Below, in pieces: positions 42,945 to 55,247 of a DNA stretch of 64,000 nucleotides; the stretch's first letter is position 1, and each line of letters begins with the position of its first letter. This DNA is from Pseudopyrenochaeta lycopersici (Eukaryota; Ascomycota; Dothideomycetes; Pleosporales; Pseudopyrenochaetaceae), in assembly GCA_003313425.1 (NCBI GenBank), contig NHZP01000003.1, positions 1,736,001 to 1,800,000 of the forward strand, given 5' to 3'. Position numbers and translations under genes: made by a program. Under the pieces are notes generated by a model. The model was not told where the DNA came from. It saw only the letters and a program-made list of their open reading frames with translations, and did no database searches.

Positions 42945-45210
42945 CTACGCAGACTCTACATACAACGCTCCCTTCTGTCCGTCTAGACACCAGACAAGGA
43001 CATCCCCTACTCTTCGATGGTCATCGTGGAAGTGGCTATTGAACCCCCTCCAGCATTCTCTGTATCTCGTGCCGTCGAGGTACTCTCTCATCGTTGGCTC
43101 TAATTGTTCGAAAAAGACCAAGTTCTGCGGCCACTCACGTCTATATTTCCTCTTGAACTTTGGGTCCTGGCGCATCCAATGCTGTCCAGATCTCGATCCA
43201 CTGGCTTTAATGGTCTGTATGTCTTCCATATTCCCTCGCAGCCAAGACGTCGGACCAGGCTTGACGTAGAATTCATCCGCCTCGTCGAGATAGCCGGAGC
43301 GTTCGGAGAGAGGAACATCCAGGGGCGGTTCGCAGGTTAGGGCCCATGCGGAGATTTGCGGATGCACAAGGTGGGAGCGCCAAGGCGTGGAGTGGCAGGG
43401 CATCAGGAAGCCTACTGTAGTATTGGGAGCAGCGCCGTGCGGCAATGATAGGTTGCTTCTCGCTTCGTGCCTGTGCCGTAGATAGTCGAGCACGTCAATC
43501 ACCCCACGCTGATGAACTTGAGATGCATACCCCGCGAGTAGGACATTTGTGGCGACTAGGAAAATTACAATCGCTCTGCGGAGGGTTGATGCATTGACAG
43601 GGAGAAAGGAATTGAGAGGCTGCGCGGATAAAATGTGTAGAAAGGGCAAGATTGGGTAAAGAAAACGGACTTCCTTGTGCGATATCAAGCTCAATGTCGT
43701 CGTCATGATGAGGCACGTCAATGCTAGACGCTTCAGTGCCGAGTGCTGCAGAGCACTTCCAGTTGATCCAGCCACTGACGAGTGCGTGTTGGTCTCGCCA
43801 ACTTTGGTCGACTGTTGTGGCCCAGGGCGCTTTAATGACTGCGATATGCCAATAACAGCAAACGGCAACGCTGTGGTAAGCAAAAGTGGCAATCCCTCGG
43901 TGAAATAGTAGTCTGCCCGGTTTTTTCCATAGAAGACGGCTAATGATTGAGCAATATTGAAGTAGAGGAAGCGGAGCGGTGGGAGAGTCCAGACCCCGTA
44001 ATAGAGTCTGTCCGAAGCAACAGAAACTGCAAGGACAGCAGATCTAGCATCGTCAGTCGAACAATTGCCTGATGGCCACGCAGGCACAGCAGTTTACAGA
44101 TGTTGCATGCTTGTACCCGAAGCGATGCATCGACAGTGGGGAAATAGGTGCAGCCGATGCAAGTAAAGCGAGAATGAGCACTTACCCGCTAAATAAAATT
44201 TCGCGGACCAACACATACCGTTGCCGTTTGGACGCTTGCCAGAGTGTTGGAACGGATACGGAGAGCCAGACTAGGGCATTAGTGGGTCGGAGTACGCAAG
44301 CAAGTGCTGCCAACAACAGCGACCGACGTAACCTGCATAAGCATTAGCATGAGCAGGAGTGCCTTACTGGCGGACCGTACAACGGAGAAGAAACATTTTT
44401 GAAATGAGCACAACTTACGCTGAAATGGAGCCGAGGTCCTGTTGGATTGCAATTTGGGATTTATCCTTGGCCCTAGCATCCCTAACAGTTGCGGTACCTT
44501 GCCAGTGCCAAGGCCAATAGTAGATGGCAACCGATGTGATAGTCGTCTCAAGGCAATTGGACAGGGTTCGGGTTGAGCAGAACCACTGCCATGGGCTGCA
44601 GACGGATAATACAAGCTGGAAAGGTGCAGAAATCACATATCAGATATTAGCAAGATGGAAATTGCAGGTCGACTACCTACTGTAACAAGGGCGGCGCGAC
44701 TGCCAGGGCCGTATATTTTTTGGGCAAGCTTCCAGGTGTAGCAATCGAGCAGCGCAGCCAACACAGCTTGGGCAACCTTTGGCGCAGCGATGAGCAGTTC
44801 GGCTCTAGCAGCCAGAGGCAAGCCACTGAGGTCTGCTAGATGCGCCGTGGCCCGATAGACTGCTGCAAATAGCGCTGGGTGCAGGGACGAGCGCAACTGC
44901 GCTTTCCACTCCTAGTCTGGTTGTGAGACGATGAAGCGACTACAGGAGCAGTTATTTTTTTTTTGTTTACCCAAGTAATCCAGGCATTGCCTGTGCTGCC
45001 AAAGGCCAGCTGCCATGCGGGCTCGAGGGACTGGAAGAACTCGTCGGGCTGGAAGAAGGTGCGCAGCGTCAGTGCATTCACGATGCGCAAGGCCAGCAGT
45101 AGGGAGAAGAGGGCTAGCGTGGAGTCACGATAGCTGGTGGGCGGTGATTGTGGTGGAGCACCAGCGCGGGCTGGATTCGTGGCTCTCGCGGAGTCGCTGG
45201 TGAGCGGCAT
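42945..45210 (-). CDS. GPI10: GPI mannosyltransferase 3 (PIG-B / Gpi10, GT22)
   Basis: Five exons: 45210-44971, 44911-44681, 44615-44419, 44332-44186 and 44043-42945, 637 residues. All junctions have GT-AG ends and consistent phases; introns are 59, 65, 86, 142 bp and so on downstream. The enzyme adds the third mannose to the GPI anchor precursor in the ER lumen. GT22 landmarks: [22 protein letters not shown] near residue 45 (loop acidic motif), [46 protein letters not shown] and the [14 protein letters not shown] signature. Many hydrophobic helices alternate with these loops. Essential in yeast. The gene is divergent from the protein kinase gene, 1.8 kb away. Confidence 0.93.
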
Positions 45211-47020
45211 TGGGCAATTAGAGAGCGGGTAGCCGAGGGAAGGGTCGGATTGTCCTGCAGAGGTGACGATGCGACAGTTGGGGGTCTAGTGGGCTTGGCG
45301 GGCTGCAGCGGCCGGCATGGTTTGTCATGCACCAGAGCGTTTGCGTCGGAAGTGCAGAAATTTGAAGCAACAGGCTATACTGGATTGGGTATTTCACGAT
45401 GATTGAGGGCGAGTCTGGCCGGCGCCTAGACTCGGGTTCATCTGTGGTCCTGCAACGAGAGCACGCACCGCGGTGTGACTGCGCCGTGACGAGGTCCGTG
45501 GTTTTTTCACGATAGGCGCTGAGAGTCATGATTGAGTAATTTCATGGTGTCTGCATGTGTGAAGCAGTGCATGCAGTATCTCCTTGCAGTAAATAAGTCA
45601 CGATAGCGGATGGTCTGGGTGTGATCATAGGAGGAGGGTCTGTGTTGGGAAGAGCAGAACCGATTGGGAGTATTTGTGGGTCACTTTTTCAATAATATTA
45701 TAATAACAATAATAAGGATTTTTTGGTCTACAGAGAAAACGTGTACTTGGCCTTGTGTGGAGGGGGATTCGGTGGCACGATTTGATGGTGGGACATGCGG
45801 GCCCAACAAAATCATGACGGAGTTGCCTGGTGGGTGACAAAGATGGCGCACGACGCCCCAAGCTGGGTTGGTTTGGGCGCAGCAGCAGCGGGAACGAAGA
45901 AGCAAAACAGCGTACGAGGGGGGGCGAGGGGATGGAAAATCTGGGGAAAAGCGGGCGGCGTGCACAATGGGTTGCAATCAGCCAGGGTGGGCATCAGAGC
46001 GGTGGTGGTGTTTTAGAGTTCTGTGCCCTCGACGCTCTTATCGCGGCTGGCCGTAATTCTCACATCTGGCGGTGGTGCATCTCCGGGCCCCAGCAGCAAT
46101 CCTGGGCGGCGTAGACCGGACGCAGCTGAGTGGGTCCCGCTGAGCGAGGGTGAGATACAGGCACATGGTGCGGGTGCGAGAGAGAGGCGTTCCCAGCAGC
46201 CGACATGGTAGGGATGGCTGCTGCGGTGCGCGCAGGCAAGCAGTTTGCGTTGAGCCCTGAGCGGCGACGCAACCACCATGACCCCTCACCACCCTGAACG
46301 CCACTGTTGAGCCTGCAGCAGCGGGCCAGTGAGCAGCCGGGCTGGTGCACCCTCGCCAGGAAGCCTTTCCTGTTTGGCGTGCAGTAGCGCGCTGTGGGTG
46401 ATGCTGCTCGGGCCCTCTCTGGCTGCCGCTGGGGGGGGAGAGAGAGGGTGAGCACGGATCGGGGCAGATCTCCCAGCGAAAAAGATGGCCAAACCGCCTG
46501 GCTTGCCTCAACCAAATCCACTCGGTCCGCCCTGGCTCTGGGTGTGGGCCTCGTCTGGTCGCTGTGTCCATTGAGTGAATTGCCAGCCCGTCGCCCTTTG
46601 TCTGCACGCTGTTGCGCTGCGGTAGCGTCCCCACTGTTTTCTCCTCCCCGGGCGGTCCCAGCTTTGTTTGCTGTGCCCGCCGCCGAACAGCGTCATCTCC
46701 AGGGCCCCAAAATACCCTCGAGCATCACTGCCGCTTACGGAAAGCGCCAGTGGGCCCCGTCGTCTCGCTCAACCAAACCCATAACCACCCGTTGAGCCCA
46801 CCCACGTACCACCAGCGCACCCCTCCACCACCACCACACCACGACCATTACCGCGACCACCACCACCTCGACCGTGACTCCCACCGCCGCGACCGCCGTG
46901 ACCACAACCACCACCACCACCACCACAGCCGCCCGCGCAGCATGAGAGCCGCTGCTTCCCATCGACTCCCGCTGCCGTGAAAAGTTGACATGCTCTGAGA
47001 CGCCTTGCGCGCCCGTCGTC
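45211..47020. promoter_or_regulatory. Divergent promoter region, GPI10 / kinase
   Basis: 1.8 kb between divergent starts at 45210 and 47021. The right part is GC-rich, which creates long open frames on both strands; none has a recognised motif. It presumably contains a long 5' leader for the kinase mRNA. Confidence 0.5.
46827..46935. repeat. CAC/CCA-rich low-complexity tract
   Basis: An imperfect run of CAC and CCA triplets (for example caccaccaccaccaccacca near 46908-46930), about 90-190 bp before the kinase start, probably in its 5' leader. Confidence 0.7.
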
Positions 47021-50000
47021 ATGGCAGAGCCGAATCTGGGCCTGACAGCGGAAGGCCGGTGCTCGCCAGTCTCATCCGTGTGCTACATGGTCCAAGACCA
47101 GCAGCACGCCCACCGGCTTCCCACTCCGCCATCCCCCAACCCACACCAGCACCGCGACTCCACCCCGAGCCAGCGCCATGCCGCCGTCGACGAGAACGAC
47201 TCCACCCCGCGCTCCGAGGTGCCCTCATTACCAGACGCCCTCAGCGCAACCCTCCTCACCCAGCTCCAGCCCCAGCCTCTCGACCCCGAGCCGAGCTACT
47301 TCTCGCCGCAGCCCCTCCGCCTCTACTCGTCCCCAATCGCCCGCTCCACCCCCGTCTCGTCCGACCCCTCGCCCTCGGCGAGCACCAATGCTTCGGCCGC
47401 CTCGCTCAGCATAGCAACACTCCCCTCGGTCCTCGAGCACGCCTCGCGCCTGCCTCCACACCACGACCGCCCCCTCTACCAGCGAGACATCTCCAGCACC
47501 TCCACCACCAGCAATGCCACCGTGCGCCCCAACTCGGTAGGACCCTTCCACACCTACACCACCTCCTCCCGCCGGGGGGATGGGCCCGTCTACCCAAACC
47601 AGTCCTATGCTGCCCTGCACCTCCAGCAACACCCCACATCCCACATTCCGCCTATTGTTCGCTCCCGCAGCTCCCACCCCGCCCACTCGGCTGCAAACTC
47701 GCTGTCCAGCCTCTCTACCTTTGGCATCTCCGACGACCACTATCGAGACATCATGGAGTCGGCCCCTCGCACCGTTGGAAACTCTCCCGTCAGCAGCCCG
47801 GGCCTCTTCGACCCCAAGAACCATCGTTTGCGGAACCAGGAGCAGCCCGACGACGGCCTGTACTCAAGCCCTTGGCTGCACCATACCCACAGACAGCCGC
47901 CCAAGGAGACCCACATCGCCGATGTCCAGGCCGACCCCGTCTCCGGGCGCAAGATCGTCAACCAGTACGAGATCATCGACGAGCTGGGCCGAGGCGTCCA
48001 CGGAAAGGTCAAACTAGGGAAAGACCTGGCCCAGGGCAAGTATGTTGCCATCAAGATCGTCGACCGATACTCCAAACGCAGACGTCTGGGCAAAAACACC
48101 AGCCACGAGGACAAGATCAAACGCGAAATCGCCATCTTGAAGAAAGCTCGCCATCCCAACATCGTCAGCTTGCTCGAAGTCATAGATGACCCAGCTAAGA
48201 AGAAGGTCTATATTGTGCTCGAGCATGTCGAGTTGGGCGAAGTCAAGTGGAGGACCGAGGGCGCCAAGGAGATCTGTCTGGTCGAATGGCGTCGCTTTAA
48301 GCGGGAATCCCAAGGCATCTTCGACAACGACAGTGCAGCCCTGGAAGATGAAAAGATCATCAGACAGGCACACCAGAAGCTTGCTCGCCAGCAACGCCGT
48401 CTGGCCAAGGAAGCTCACCTCCGTCGTAAGAACGCCACTTCCAACGAGCCTTGGAGTCTCGAGTTTGGCCTTGACTCTGAAGACGAGTATTCCGATGCCG
48501 GTCGCAGCTCCCAGGCATCCTACCGTGACGACGAGCGTCCGCCCAGCTGGGTACAGTTCCATGGGCAAGATGCTTCAAGCCACCATGAGGGCAACATGGA
48601 AACCGCCTTCCGGTCGCCGACGCCTGCCACCGATGCTCGCTCTGACGAGCAGAATATCCCCACCGGGCTCGAGGGAACCATGTATGGTGCATATGACAAC
48701 GATTTCGTACGGGGCCGCATCCCAAGCGTCGCCGCCAGCAGCTCTTCCCGCTTGACCGATACAGACGAAGACATACCAGAGCACTTCCACTATGTGCCTT
48801 TGATGACCACCCAGGCTGCCTGGGAAGCATTCAAAGACACGGTGTTGGGCCTGGAATATCTGCACTACCAGAAGGTCATCCATCGCGATATCAAACCTGC
48901 CAACCTCCTTGTGACTAGAGAGCATCGCATCAAGATCTCTGACTTTGGTGTTTCCTATCTGGGACGTCAGAAGACAGAGGAGAGCACGGGAGACCACTCA
49001 GAGTCTGACTATCAGGAGGTCGATGAAGCCATCGAACTGGCCAAGACTGTCGGTACGCCGGCATTCTATGCCCCTGAGCTTTGTCGCACTGAAGTCGATA
49101 TGGACACCCCGCTCATCGATGGCGGAATCGATGTTTGGGCTCTTGGCGTCACGCTATACTGTCTCATCTACGGCCGCGTGCCCTTCCACGATACCAACAC
49201 GTTCACTCTGATGCGAGTCATCAGTGAGGAGGAACCCTACATTCCAAGGTACCGATTAAAGCCTGTGGCAGAACACGCCAACTCACGACCAAATTCGCAC
49301 GGTCGAAACAGCCAACCCATGATGAGCAGCAAGAGAGCTCCACACGATCTCGAGTATGAGGAAGTCGATGAGAGCTTGCGTGACCTTTTGCGGCGTCTGC
49401 TCATCAAGGAAGCCCGAGACCGCATCACCATCCCTGAGATCAAACGTCACCCCTGGGTCCTCTCCGGAATCTCAAACTACGATGCATGGGTCGAAGAGAC
49501 GGATCCAAGCAGATCATACGATGGAAGAAGGATCGAAATTTCCAAAGACGACGTCGAAAAGGCCGTGGTGCCTATTGGCTTTGTCGAGCGTATCCGTTCA
49601 GCCGTGAAGAAGACATCGGACTTCATGGCCAAAGGTTTCAACAGAAGTTCAGGCTCACGACGTCGCGCCCAAAGCTCTGCAACAGGCCATGATGCGCCCC
49701 CAAGCATCAGTGCGAATTCTTCGAGCAGCACTATCAGCCAGGACGGCCGACGAGGCAGTGCGGCGCCTGGAGCTATTCTAGAGATCATTGGGCGGTCACG
49801 TGAGCTGGAGCATCCCTTGTCGCACAGTGTCACTGCAAGCCCAGAGGCAAGAGAACGATCAAGATATTTCGACAGTCCAAACTCTCGCACTGCTTCACCT
49901 GCACAAAGTGTCGAGGGATCTAGGCCAGTCCTTCAAGACCGAGCCGCTTCATCCATACAAACAGTTCGGCAGGCAGATATGCTTCAAGGACGAGCTAGTT

Positions 50001-51292
50001 CCCCAGGCTATCCTCCGGCTCTCCCGGGCACCCCAACGGCGCTAGACTCTCCTAGTGGCTCGCAACTCGGTGGTCTGTTTGGCGGTCTTCCTCGACGTGT
50101 TGTCAATAGCATGCGGAGCAAGGACAAGCTGAAGCCTCCCAGGGAGCACTGCCGTGCCAAGTCAATTGACAGGCTAATTGGGTGCGATGATGACCCTCAC
50201 GGCGCCCCCAGTCTTGCTATTAGTACCACAACCGCCTCTGGTCAGGTCGATCAGCCAGATGCACTAAAAGAACTGTCGCCTTCTGCTCATGGGTCGTCGC
50301 CCAGTTTCTCTGATCCACATTCTCTCGGTGCGCTTGACGTCGCTTCACGGCAGTCATCGTTATCTTCTTTCTCATCCCGTCTGCACCGGAACTGGGCAAC
50401 CGTCAACGATCTTGACGTCGGCCCTGCGCTAGGCATATCTCCGGATCAAAGGTCAGACTATTCGTTGTCCCAGACAGCCTCCATCCAACCGACTCAAGAG
50501 TTTTATGCTGGTAGGAGACCATCAAATCCAGTGCTACTTGCACGCGAGACTTCCGAGCACAGGTTCGATCGTGCAAAGGACGCCTTTATGCAACGCAGGA
50601 TATGGGAAGAGAATTTTGCACGCGAAAAAGCGGCCTCTGCAGCACAGCAACGCCCTCCGTCGTCGCTCAGCCAGACCGCATGCCCTCCAAGCCCGGACGA
50701 TGAGATTGTCTTCCAGCGAAAAAAGGTTGAAGACTACCTGAACCGCAACGATCCGTCCTCTGAGAACAGTCCTGTTGGTGACCAAGAGCGAGGTCTCGCC
50801 TTTTGTTCGTCTGAGGAACAACTCACACCCATGTCGCAGTCTACCTCCAACCCTTCGATTCCCTCGGTTGCGTCTGTCGGCTCATCTGTGCCAGACGAGT
50901 GTGCACCGCCAAATCACTTTACCGCCATGCTACCTACAACGTCAGCAGACTCGTTCCGCGATAAACAATTCAGGGCTCCTACCGATGATCCTGCGGGCTA
51001 CGATGGAGACCACGCGGTCGAAAGTGAGGAAGAGGATGAGAGTGACGATGACGCTCTGTTCTTTGGCAAGAGCAAGAGCAAAAGCAAGGCAGTGTCGAAG
51101 CCGCGCCGAAGCAATTCGATATCCAATGCCGAATTGGCGCGCTCCACCGTCACTACAGAATTCAGGGCTACGGGTGGTCGCCGTTCAGCCCGCAGTGGAA
51201 GCAACGGCACGGTCAAGAAGATTCCACCACCGAGCGATCCATCCGATGAACAAACTCTGACTCCAGAGGCGGCGACGCCTGCAGCACAATAG
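47021..51292 (+). CDS. CaMKK/Ssp1-like Ser/Thr protein kinase (SNF1/AMPK-activating type)
   Basis: Intronless, 1,423 residues from the ATG at 47021. The kinase domain spans about residues 311-815: GRGVHGKVKLG glycine loop, AIKIVD lysine, IHRDIKPANLL catalytic loop near 620, ISDFGVSYLG near 640, VGTPAFYAPELC activation segment near 676 and DVWALGVTLYCLIYGRVPF. About 170 residues are inserted between the hinge (IVLEHVELGEVKW) and helix E, and another insert precedes EVDESLRDLLRRLL, as in fungal Ssp1/Sak1-type kinases. These phosphorylate the activation loop of Snf1/AMPK in glucose starvation and stress. The N-terminal 310 residues and C-terminal 600 residues are Ser/Pro-rich and likely disordered, with an acidic segment (ESEEEDESDDDALFFG) and basic patches near the end. 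Confidence 0.9.
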   Translation: MAEPNLGLTAEGRCSPVSSVCYMVQDQQHAHRLPTPPSPNPHQHRDSTPSQRHAAVDENDSTPRSEVPSLPDALSATLLTQLQPQPLDPEPSYFSPQPLRLYSSPIARSTPVSSDPSPSASTNASAASLSIATLPSVLEHASRLPPHHDRPLYQRDISSTSTTSNATVRPNSVGPFHTYTTSSRRGDGPVYPNQSYAALHLQQHPTSHIPPIVRSRSSHPAHSAANSLSSLSTFGISDDHYRDIMESAPRTVGNSPVSSPGLFDPKNHRLRNQEQPDDGLYSSPWLHHTHRQPPKETHIADVQADPVSGRKIVNQYEIIDELGRGVHGKVKLGKDLAQGKYVAIKIVDRYSKRRRLGKNTSHEDKIKREIAILKKARHPNIVSLLEVIDDPAKKKVYIVLEHVELGEVKWRTEGAKEICLVEWRRFKRESQGIFDNDSAALEDEKIIRQAHQKLARQQRRLAKEAHLRRKNATSNEPWSLEFGLDSEDEYSDAGRSSQASYRDDERPPSWVQFHGQDASSHHEGNMETAFRSPTPATDARSDEQNIPTGLEGTMYGAYDNDFVRGRIPSVAASSSSRLTDTDEDIPEHFHYVPLMTTQAAWEAFKDTVLGLEYLHYQKVIHRDIKPANLLVTREHRIKISDFGVSYLGRQKTEESTGDHSESDYQEVDEAIELAKTVGTPAFYAPELCRTEVDMDTPLIDGGIDVWALGVTLYCLIYGRVPFHDTNTFTLMRVISEEEPYIPRYRLKPVAEHANSRPNSHGRNSQPMMSSKRAPHDLEYEEVDESLRDLLRRLLIKEARDRITIPEIKRHPWVLSGISNYDAWVEETDPSRSYDGRRIEISKDDVEKAVVPIGFVERIRSAVKKTSDFMAKGFNRSSGSRRRAQSSATGHDAPPSISANSSSSTISQDGRRGSAAPGAILEIIGRSRELEHPLSHSVTASPEARERSRYFDSPNSRTASPAQSVEGSRPVLQDRAASSIQTVRQADMLQGRASSPGYPPALPGTPTALDSPSGSQLGGLFGGLPRRVVNSMRSKDKLKPPREHCRAKSIDRLIGCDDDPHGAPSLAISTTTASGQVDQPDALKELSPSAHGSSPSFSDPHSLGALDVASRQSSLSSFSSRLHRNWATVNDLDVGPALGISPDQRSDYSLSQTASIQPTQEFYAGRRPSNPVLLARETSEHRFDRAKDAFMQRRIWEENFAREKAASAAQQRPPSSLSQTACPPSPDDEIVFQRKKVEDYLNRNDPSSENSPVGDQERGLAFCSSEEQLTPMSQSTSNPSIPSVASVGSSVPDECAPPNHFTAMLPTTSADSFRDKQFRAPTDDPAGYDGDHAVESEEEDESDDDALFFGKSKSKSKAVSKPRRSNSISNAELARSTVTTEFRATGGRRSARSGSNGTVKKIPPPSDPSDEQTLTPEAATPAAQ

Positions 51293-54200
51293 CACAGGAT
51301 CGTTGTTTCCACACCACCTATCGCTACATGTACGACTACGCATACTTTGGACTTCACGTTTCAACGTGTGTACAAATACAACAATCACATGTGATCATCA
51401 TCACATCCAAGGCAGGCGCTGGGCGTTTTCAAAACTTGGATTTGGGTTGCATGGGCAAGCACTTCATTAAAACACGGCGTTTACATATCATTTCTTTGTT
51501 ATATTGTATCTATGTTCTTAGCTACCTTTTTGTTCGCATGGCTTGGGCTGGGTTTGCCTACGGCTTTTTTCCTGGTTTGTGTTGGAATGAAGGATGAGGG
51601 CATGTTGATGATTGAGATGAGATACCTTACTTTGTACATCCCCTTCGGTTGTTGGGATGGAAGCAGCGCGATTAGGCTTTGGCTATCATTTCCCGTGGCG
51701 CAATTGGAATGGGAGCATTTGCATCATAGACCGGTGCTAAGAAGAGTGAACGGACAACTCTTCTCTCGGTGTTTGCCTTTGGCTTTCGGGATTATTGAAC
51801 CACCACCCGGTGGTGATGCCGTGTATAGCATAGTAATTCAAGACAAGCATTGTGCTTGTTGTGCCCAAATCAATCTTGTGCATATCTTAATTGATTATGT
51901 GATGAGCGTTGTCTCTATCGTACGAGATGACTGCGCGCAACAACATTTGGAAGTTCCTTATCGCGCCCCTAGGGAGGGACCGCGTCCCCGGTAGCTTTCC
52001 GTTTCATCTCAAAGCCTGCGCGGAGCGCCCCATCCGGCATCGCGACAACTCACGGCCGTCCCGCAGACCGAAAACAACACCGAACAAGCAAACTCTAAAT
52101 AAATCAAACAGCCATTTTTCCTTTTCCATAGCGTCGCTGCGCCATACCCGCCACTGTCTCAGATCGGCATGTTCCCCTCCGTGCCACGATGAGCAGCACC
52201 TGCATGGTTGTGTGGAAAAGCTACCCTTCCAGAGAGGAAGACAGAACAAGTGAGAGACTCTGTGGCATATGTTGAACCTGCATTATGCAGCGATCTTCGG
52301 ATGCGCGAACCGTGAGCGAGCCACTGGGTGGAATGACAAGGTGTTTGTGTAATCAGGAGCAGGACCCGCCTCCGAATCCGGGGGGTGGGGCGTTTGGTCC
52401 AAGTAATCCTGTAAAGTGTATAGTGGCCTGCATCCTGCAAGCCGTCTTTCTCCATCCTCTCAGCGCATGAGACGGAGGGGAAGAGGCTGAATACGCAAGC
52501 ACTAGCTGCGACGCAGCGGGACGCATAGTGTGTAAAAAAGGGAAGCGCATATCGCGGAGCTAGCGTCCCGTGTACCTTTTACCATTCACACGATCGGTAT
52601 TGGAAACCGAAAGGCGGCATGCAGGTATATGTGTGGAAGGGGGGGGAAATATCGGTAGGGGGGAAATATTTCAGTTTGGCGTATATGTATATATTTTTTT
52701 TTGTTGAAATTTACCAACCCTGTGTCACGGTGCAGGATCACAGGGTTGCGCGGGTGTGTTGCTCTGTTGGGACGGCCTTGCAGGTCTTGGGAGGAGAGTC
52801 GCCCAATGTCACGCATAGCACGGGAAGGAAGGAAGGAAGGTGGAGTGATGCGACAGCCCAGGGCGGATTGGTGTCGGGTACGACAACCGCGATGATTTTC
52901 ACATCGCCGATTCTTACTTCTACACTACTGCTGCTGCTGCTGCTGCTGCCGTTAGCAATCTGGGGATATGAACAAGGTCGATTGCGGATACGGGTGCGAC
53001 GCCGGGTTCTGGGGCGGCCTGTGGAATCGCCGAAGAGAATGGTGCTATAATTGACTTGTACGAGGGAACAAGGCGAGGAGAATATTAAGAGAACGATGAT
53101 GGACGAATCAGGTTGGTATAAAGCTTGTTAAGCGGCAAGCCTCGATCAAGACCTTTGCTCCAGCCCGCCACCTTTGCAAGGACTCGATTATATCAATCAT
53201 ATCCGTTGTAAAACCTAGCTCCTTCATACTAGGCTCTTGGCAGACTCTACGACACACCTCCCAGGCTGGGGCCATGACCATTGACTTTCTGCGAGCGCAA
53301 GAACATATTCCTCCCGAGGGTACCACCAACACTCGGCTCTCTCCGAAAAGCCCCGCAACCACAAACCATGTCGCCAGCCTAATTCCACAAAACCCCGTCC
53401 GGGCTCCCCTCAACCCCAGGTTTCCCCGCATTTTCCCACGTGTACTCTGTGTAAGAAGGATTAATATGCACGACATGGTTGCTAAGAATGCTCACACCGA
53501 CCACCGACTTCACGTTCCAAGGGGAAGACAATTGCTGACCGGATAATCCCAAGGGTGTGTGTACCGGAGGGTCTGACAAAGACCTAGATCTCACGTTGGA
53601 CCATTACCTCACTCTATCGTCACGACGCGAGCTCGCCATTCACTCGCCATGCAGGGCCGGCGCAGGGAACAAGGCAGGGGGCGTGATGGTGGCTATCTTC
53701 TTACCTAAGACCAACACGCTTCCTTGCCCCCCCTTTTATCGCCCGATTGTGGACCCTTAGCACTCTGCTCGTAGATCTTCATGCGCGACACATATCACTG
53801 ACGCGAAGCACACCGATCAGACGGGGTACATGTGTCTCACAGGAAAAGTGAGTGCGCAACTCGGTGTAGGTTATAATAGCATCTGATCCTTAGATCGCAC
53901 TTAGGGATGATTGGAACACCCCGCTTTTTATGCAATAGGAGAGTTTTCATATTGGGGCATCGTGGAAACATCAGGAGAGTGAGTGTGTATGTGTGCCAGG
54001 GAGGACATGGAGCACGGGGCACAGGCATGTGCTTTTCGTCGTGAGAATAAGGTGAGCGTGGGCGATAGTAAGCGCGACTCATCGGTGTGATTTAAAGGGG
54101 GATCGTGTGCCCCAAAGCATGTTTGTGGAACGAGAGGATAATCAAATGGCCGACCTTGTTCGATGGAAGGGGACATCTCCGCGGCGGAGGTTAACCCGAG

Positions 54201-54326
54201 TTGGGTAGTTACCTGTTTGGAAAAGACGGATGGGGCGACCTGGCTGCTGAGCAAGCTTACATGTTTGAATTGGCCGATGTATACTCCGACGGACCTTGCA
54301 AGTCTCCGAACCATGTCGAGACGCAT
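51293..54326. other. Long intergenic region with microsatellites
   Basis: 3 kb without a supported gene. The first part should hold the kinase 3' UTR. A (CTG)7 microsatellite lies at 52928-52948 and a GGAA-type tract near 52820-52842. ORFs up to 160 codons exist but show no conserved motif. Confidence 0.5.
52928..52948. repeat. (CTG)7 microsatellite
   Basis: Seven uninterrupted CTG triplets in non-coding sequence. Confidence 0.9.
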
Positions 54327-55247
54327 CTAGCTCTTCGTCCGACTACTCTTCCTCGTCCCCTCAGCGGGCAATTTGGCTTCTTTTGCCTTGCGTTTGGTGC
54401 CAGTCTTCGAGACATGCTTCGAAGGCTTCTCTTCAGCGTCCGCGACTTTCTTCTTCGCCGCGCTCTTGGTAGGTTTTGCTTCATCGACGCCCTTTTCTGT
54501 AGCTTGCTCAGCGACTTCCTTGCCCCTTGTCCTGTCCTCACCACCATCAATATCCACGTTCTCCTTGCCCAAAACCCAAGCAACCCTTTCGGCATCCATT
54601 GCTCTCACATTCAACCGCTTTCTCAACGCTTTCACCCTTTCCACAACTTCCGTATACTCTTTCACATTGTACTTGATGCCCCGCTTCCATCCCCCTGGGC
54701 TCCCCGAGTCATCCCATGTACACCATCGAAACAGCTCATCGGAGAAGAACGGAACACTATCCGGCTTCATCACACTCAGCAGCAGACTCGCCGTCGCCGG
54801 CCCTATGCCTTTGAACTGCGTGAGGACCTTCAGCGCAGGGAGTGGTGAGGAGCTCGGAGCTGTGCCACCTAGATCGGCATCCTTGAGTAACTCGGCAACC
54901 TCCTTAGTGCTCTCAAGAATCGTTTCTGCGCTATTGCTCTGCACGAGCGACAACAGTTTAGGGCGGAATGTGCCGTGTTTCCTGTCCCAACAATATCAGC
55001 ATGACACCGGCCAACGTGACACTCAAAGTTTATATGTGTTGTGCACGTACAACTTCCACTCAACAAGTTTTTCCACTTCATCTTTGGTCAAATACGCTAC
55101 GTCCTGCCTCTCGGCTACTTTTGCGGGGATCGTGTCATAGCGCAAAGTATCCAACTCTTGCAACTTATCCGGCACAGCTGAAGGATATCGTGACAAGACT
55201 TCATTGAACGAGTCCAGTGATATAGTGTTGATATGCAGTTGAGACAT
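54327..55247 (-). CDS. HhH-motif protein, conserved in fungi, function unknown
   Basis: Two exons: 55247-55051 and 54981-54327, 283 residues. The 69-bp intron (GTACGT donor, GACAG acceptor, phase 2) joins VEWKL to KHGTFRPKLL. The segment LKVLTQFKGIGPATASLLLSV is a helix-hairpin-helix-like GIGPATA motif as in DNA-glycosylase folds; it is followed by PFFSDELFRWCTWDD and RVAWVLGKE blocks. I know homologues with the same block order from other ascomycetes, without a named function. The catalytic Lys/Asp pattern of HhH glycosylases is not evident, so enzymatic activity is not claimed. The last 80 residues are Lys/Glu-rich with KRKAK and RKSSRTKS, suggesting a nuclear, nucleic-acid-associated protein. 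Confidence 0.85.

Noticed and set aside
46013..46634. Minus-strand open frames of up to 198 codons upstream of the kinase
   Set aside because: GC-rich promoter sequence gives overlapping frames on both strands; none has a motif, signal or splice structure.
47005..48189. 394-codon open frame inside the kinase gene
   Set aside because: It lies wholly within the kinase coding sequence in another frame, has Pro/Arg-rich composition typical of GC-rich shadows and no motif.
54201..55140. Plus-strand ORFs opposite the HhH gene
   Set aside because: Antisense to a gene with a conserved HhH block and a confirmed in-frame intron; no motif of their own.
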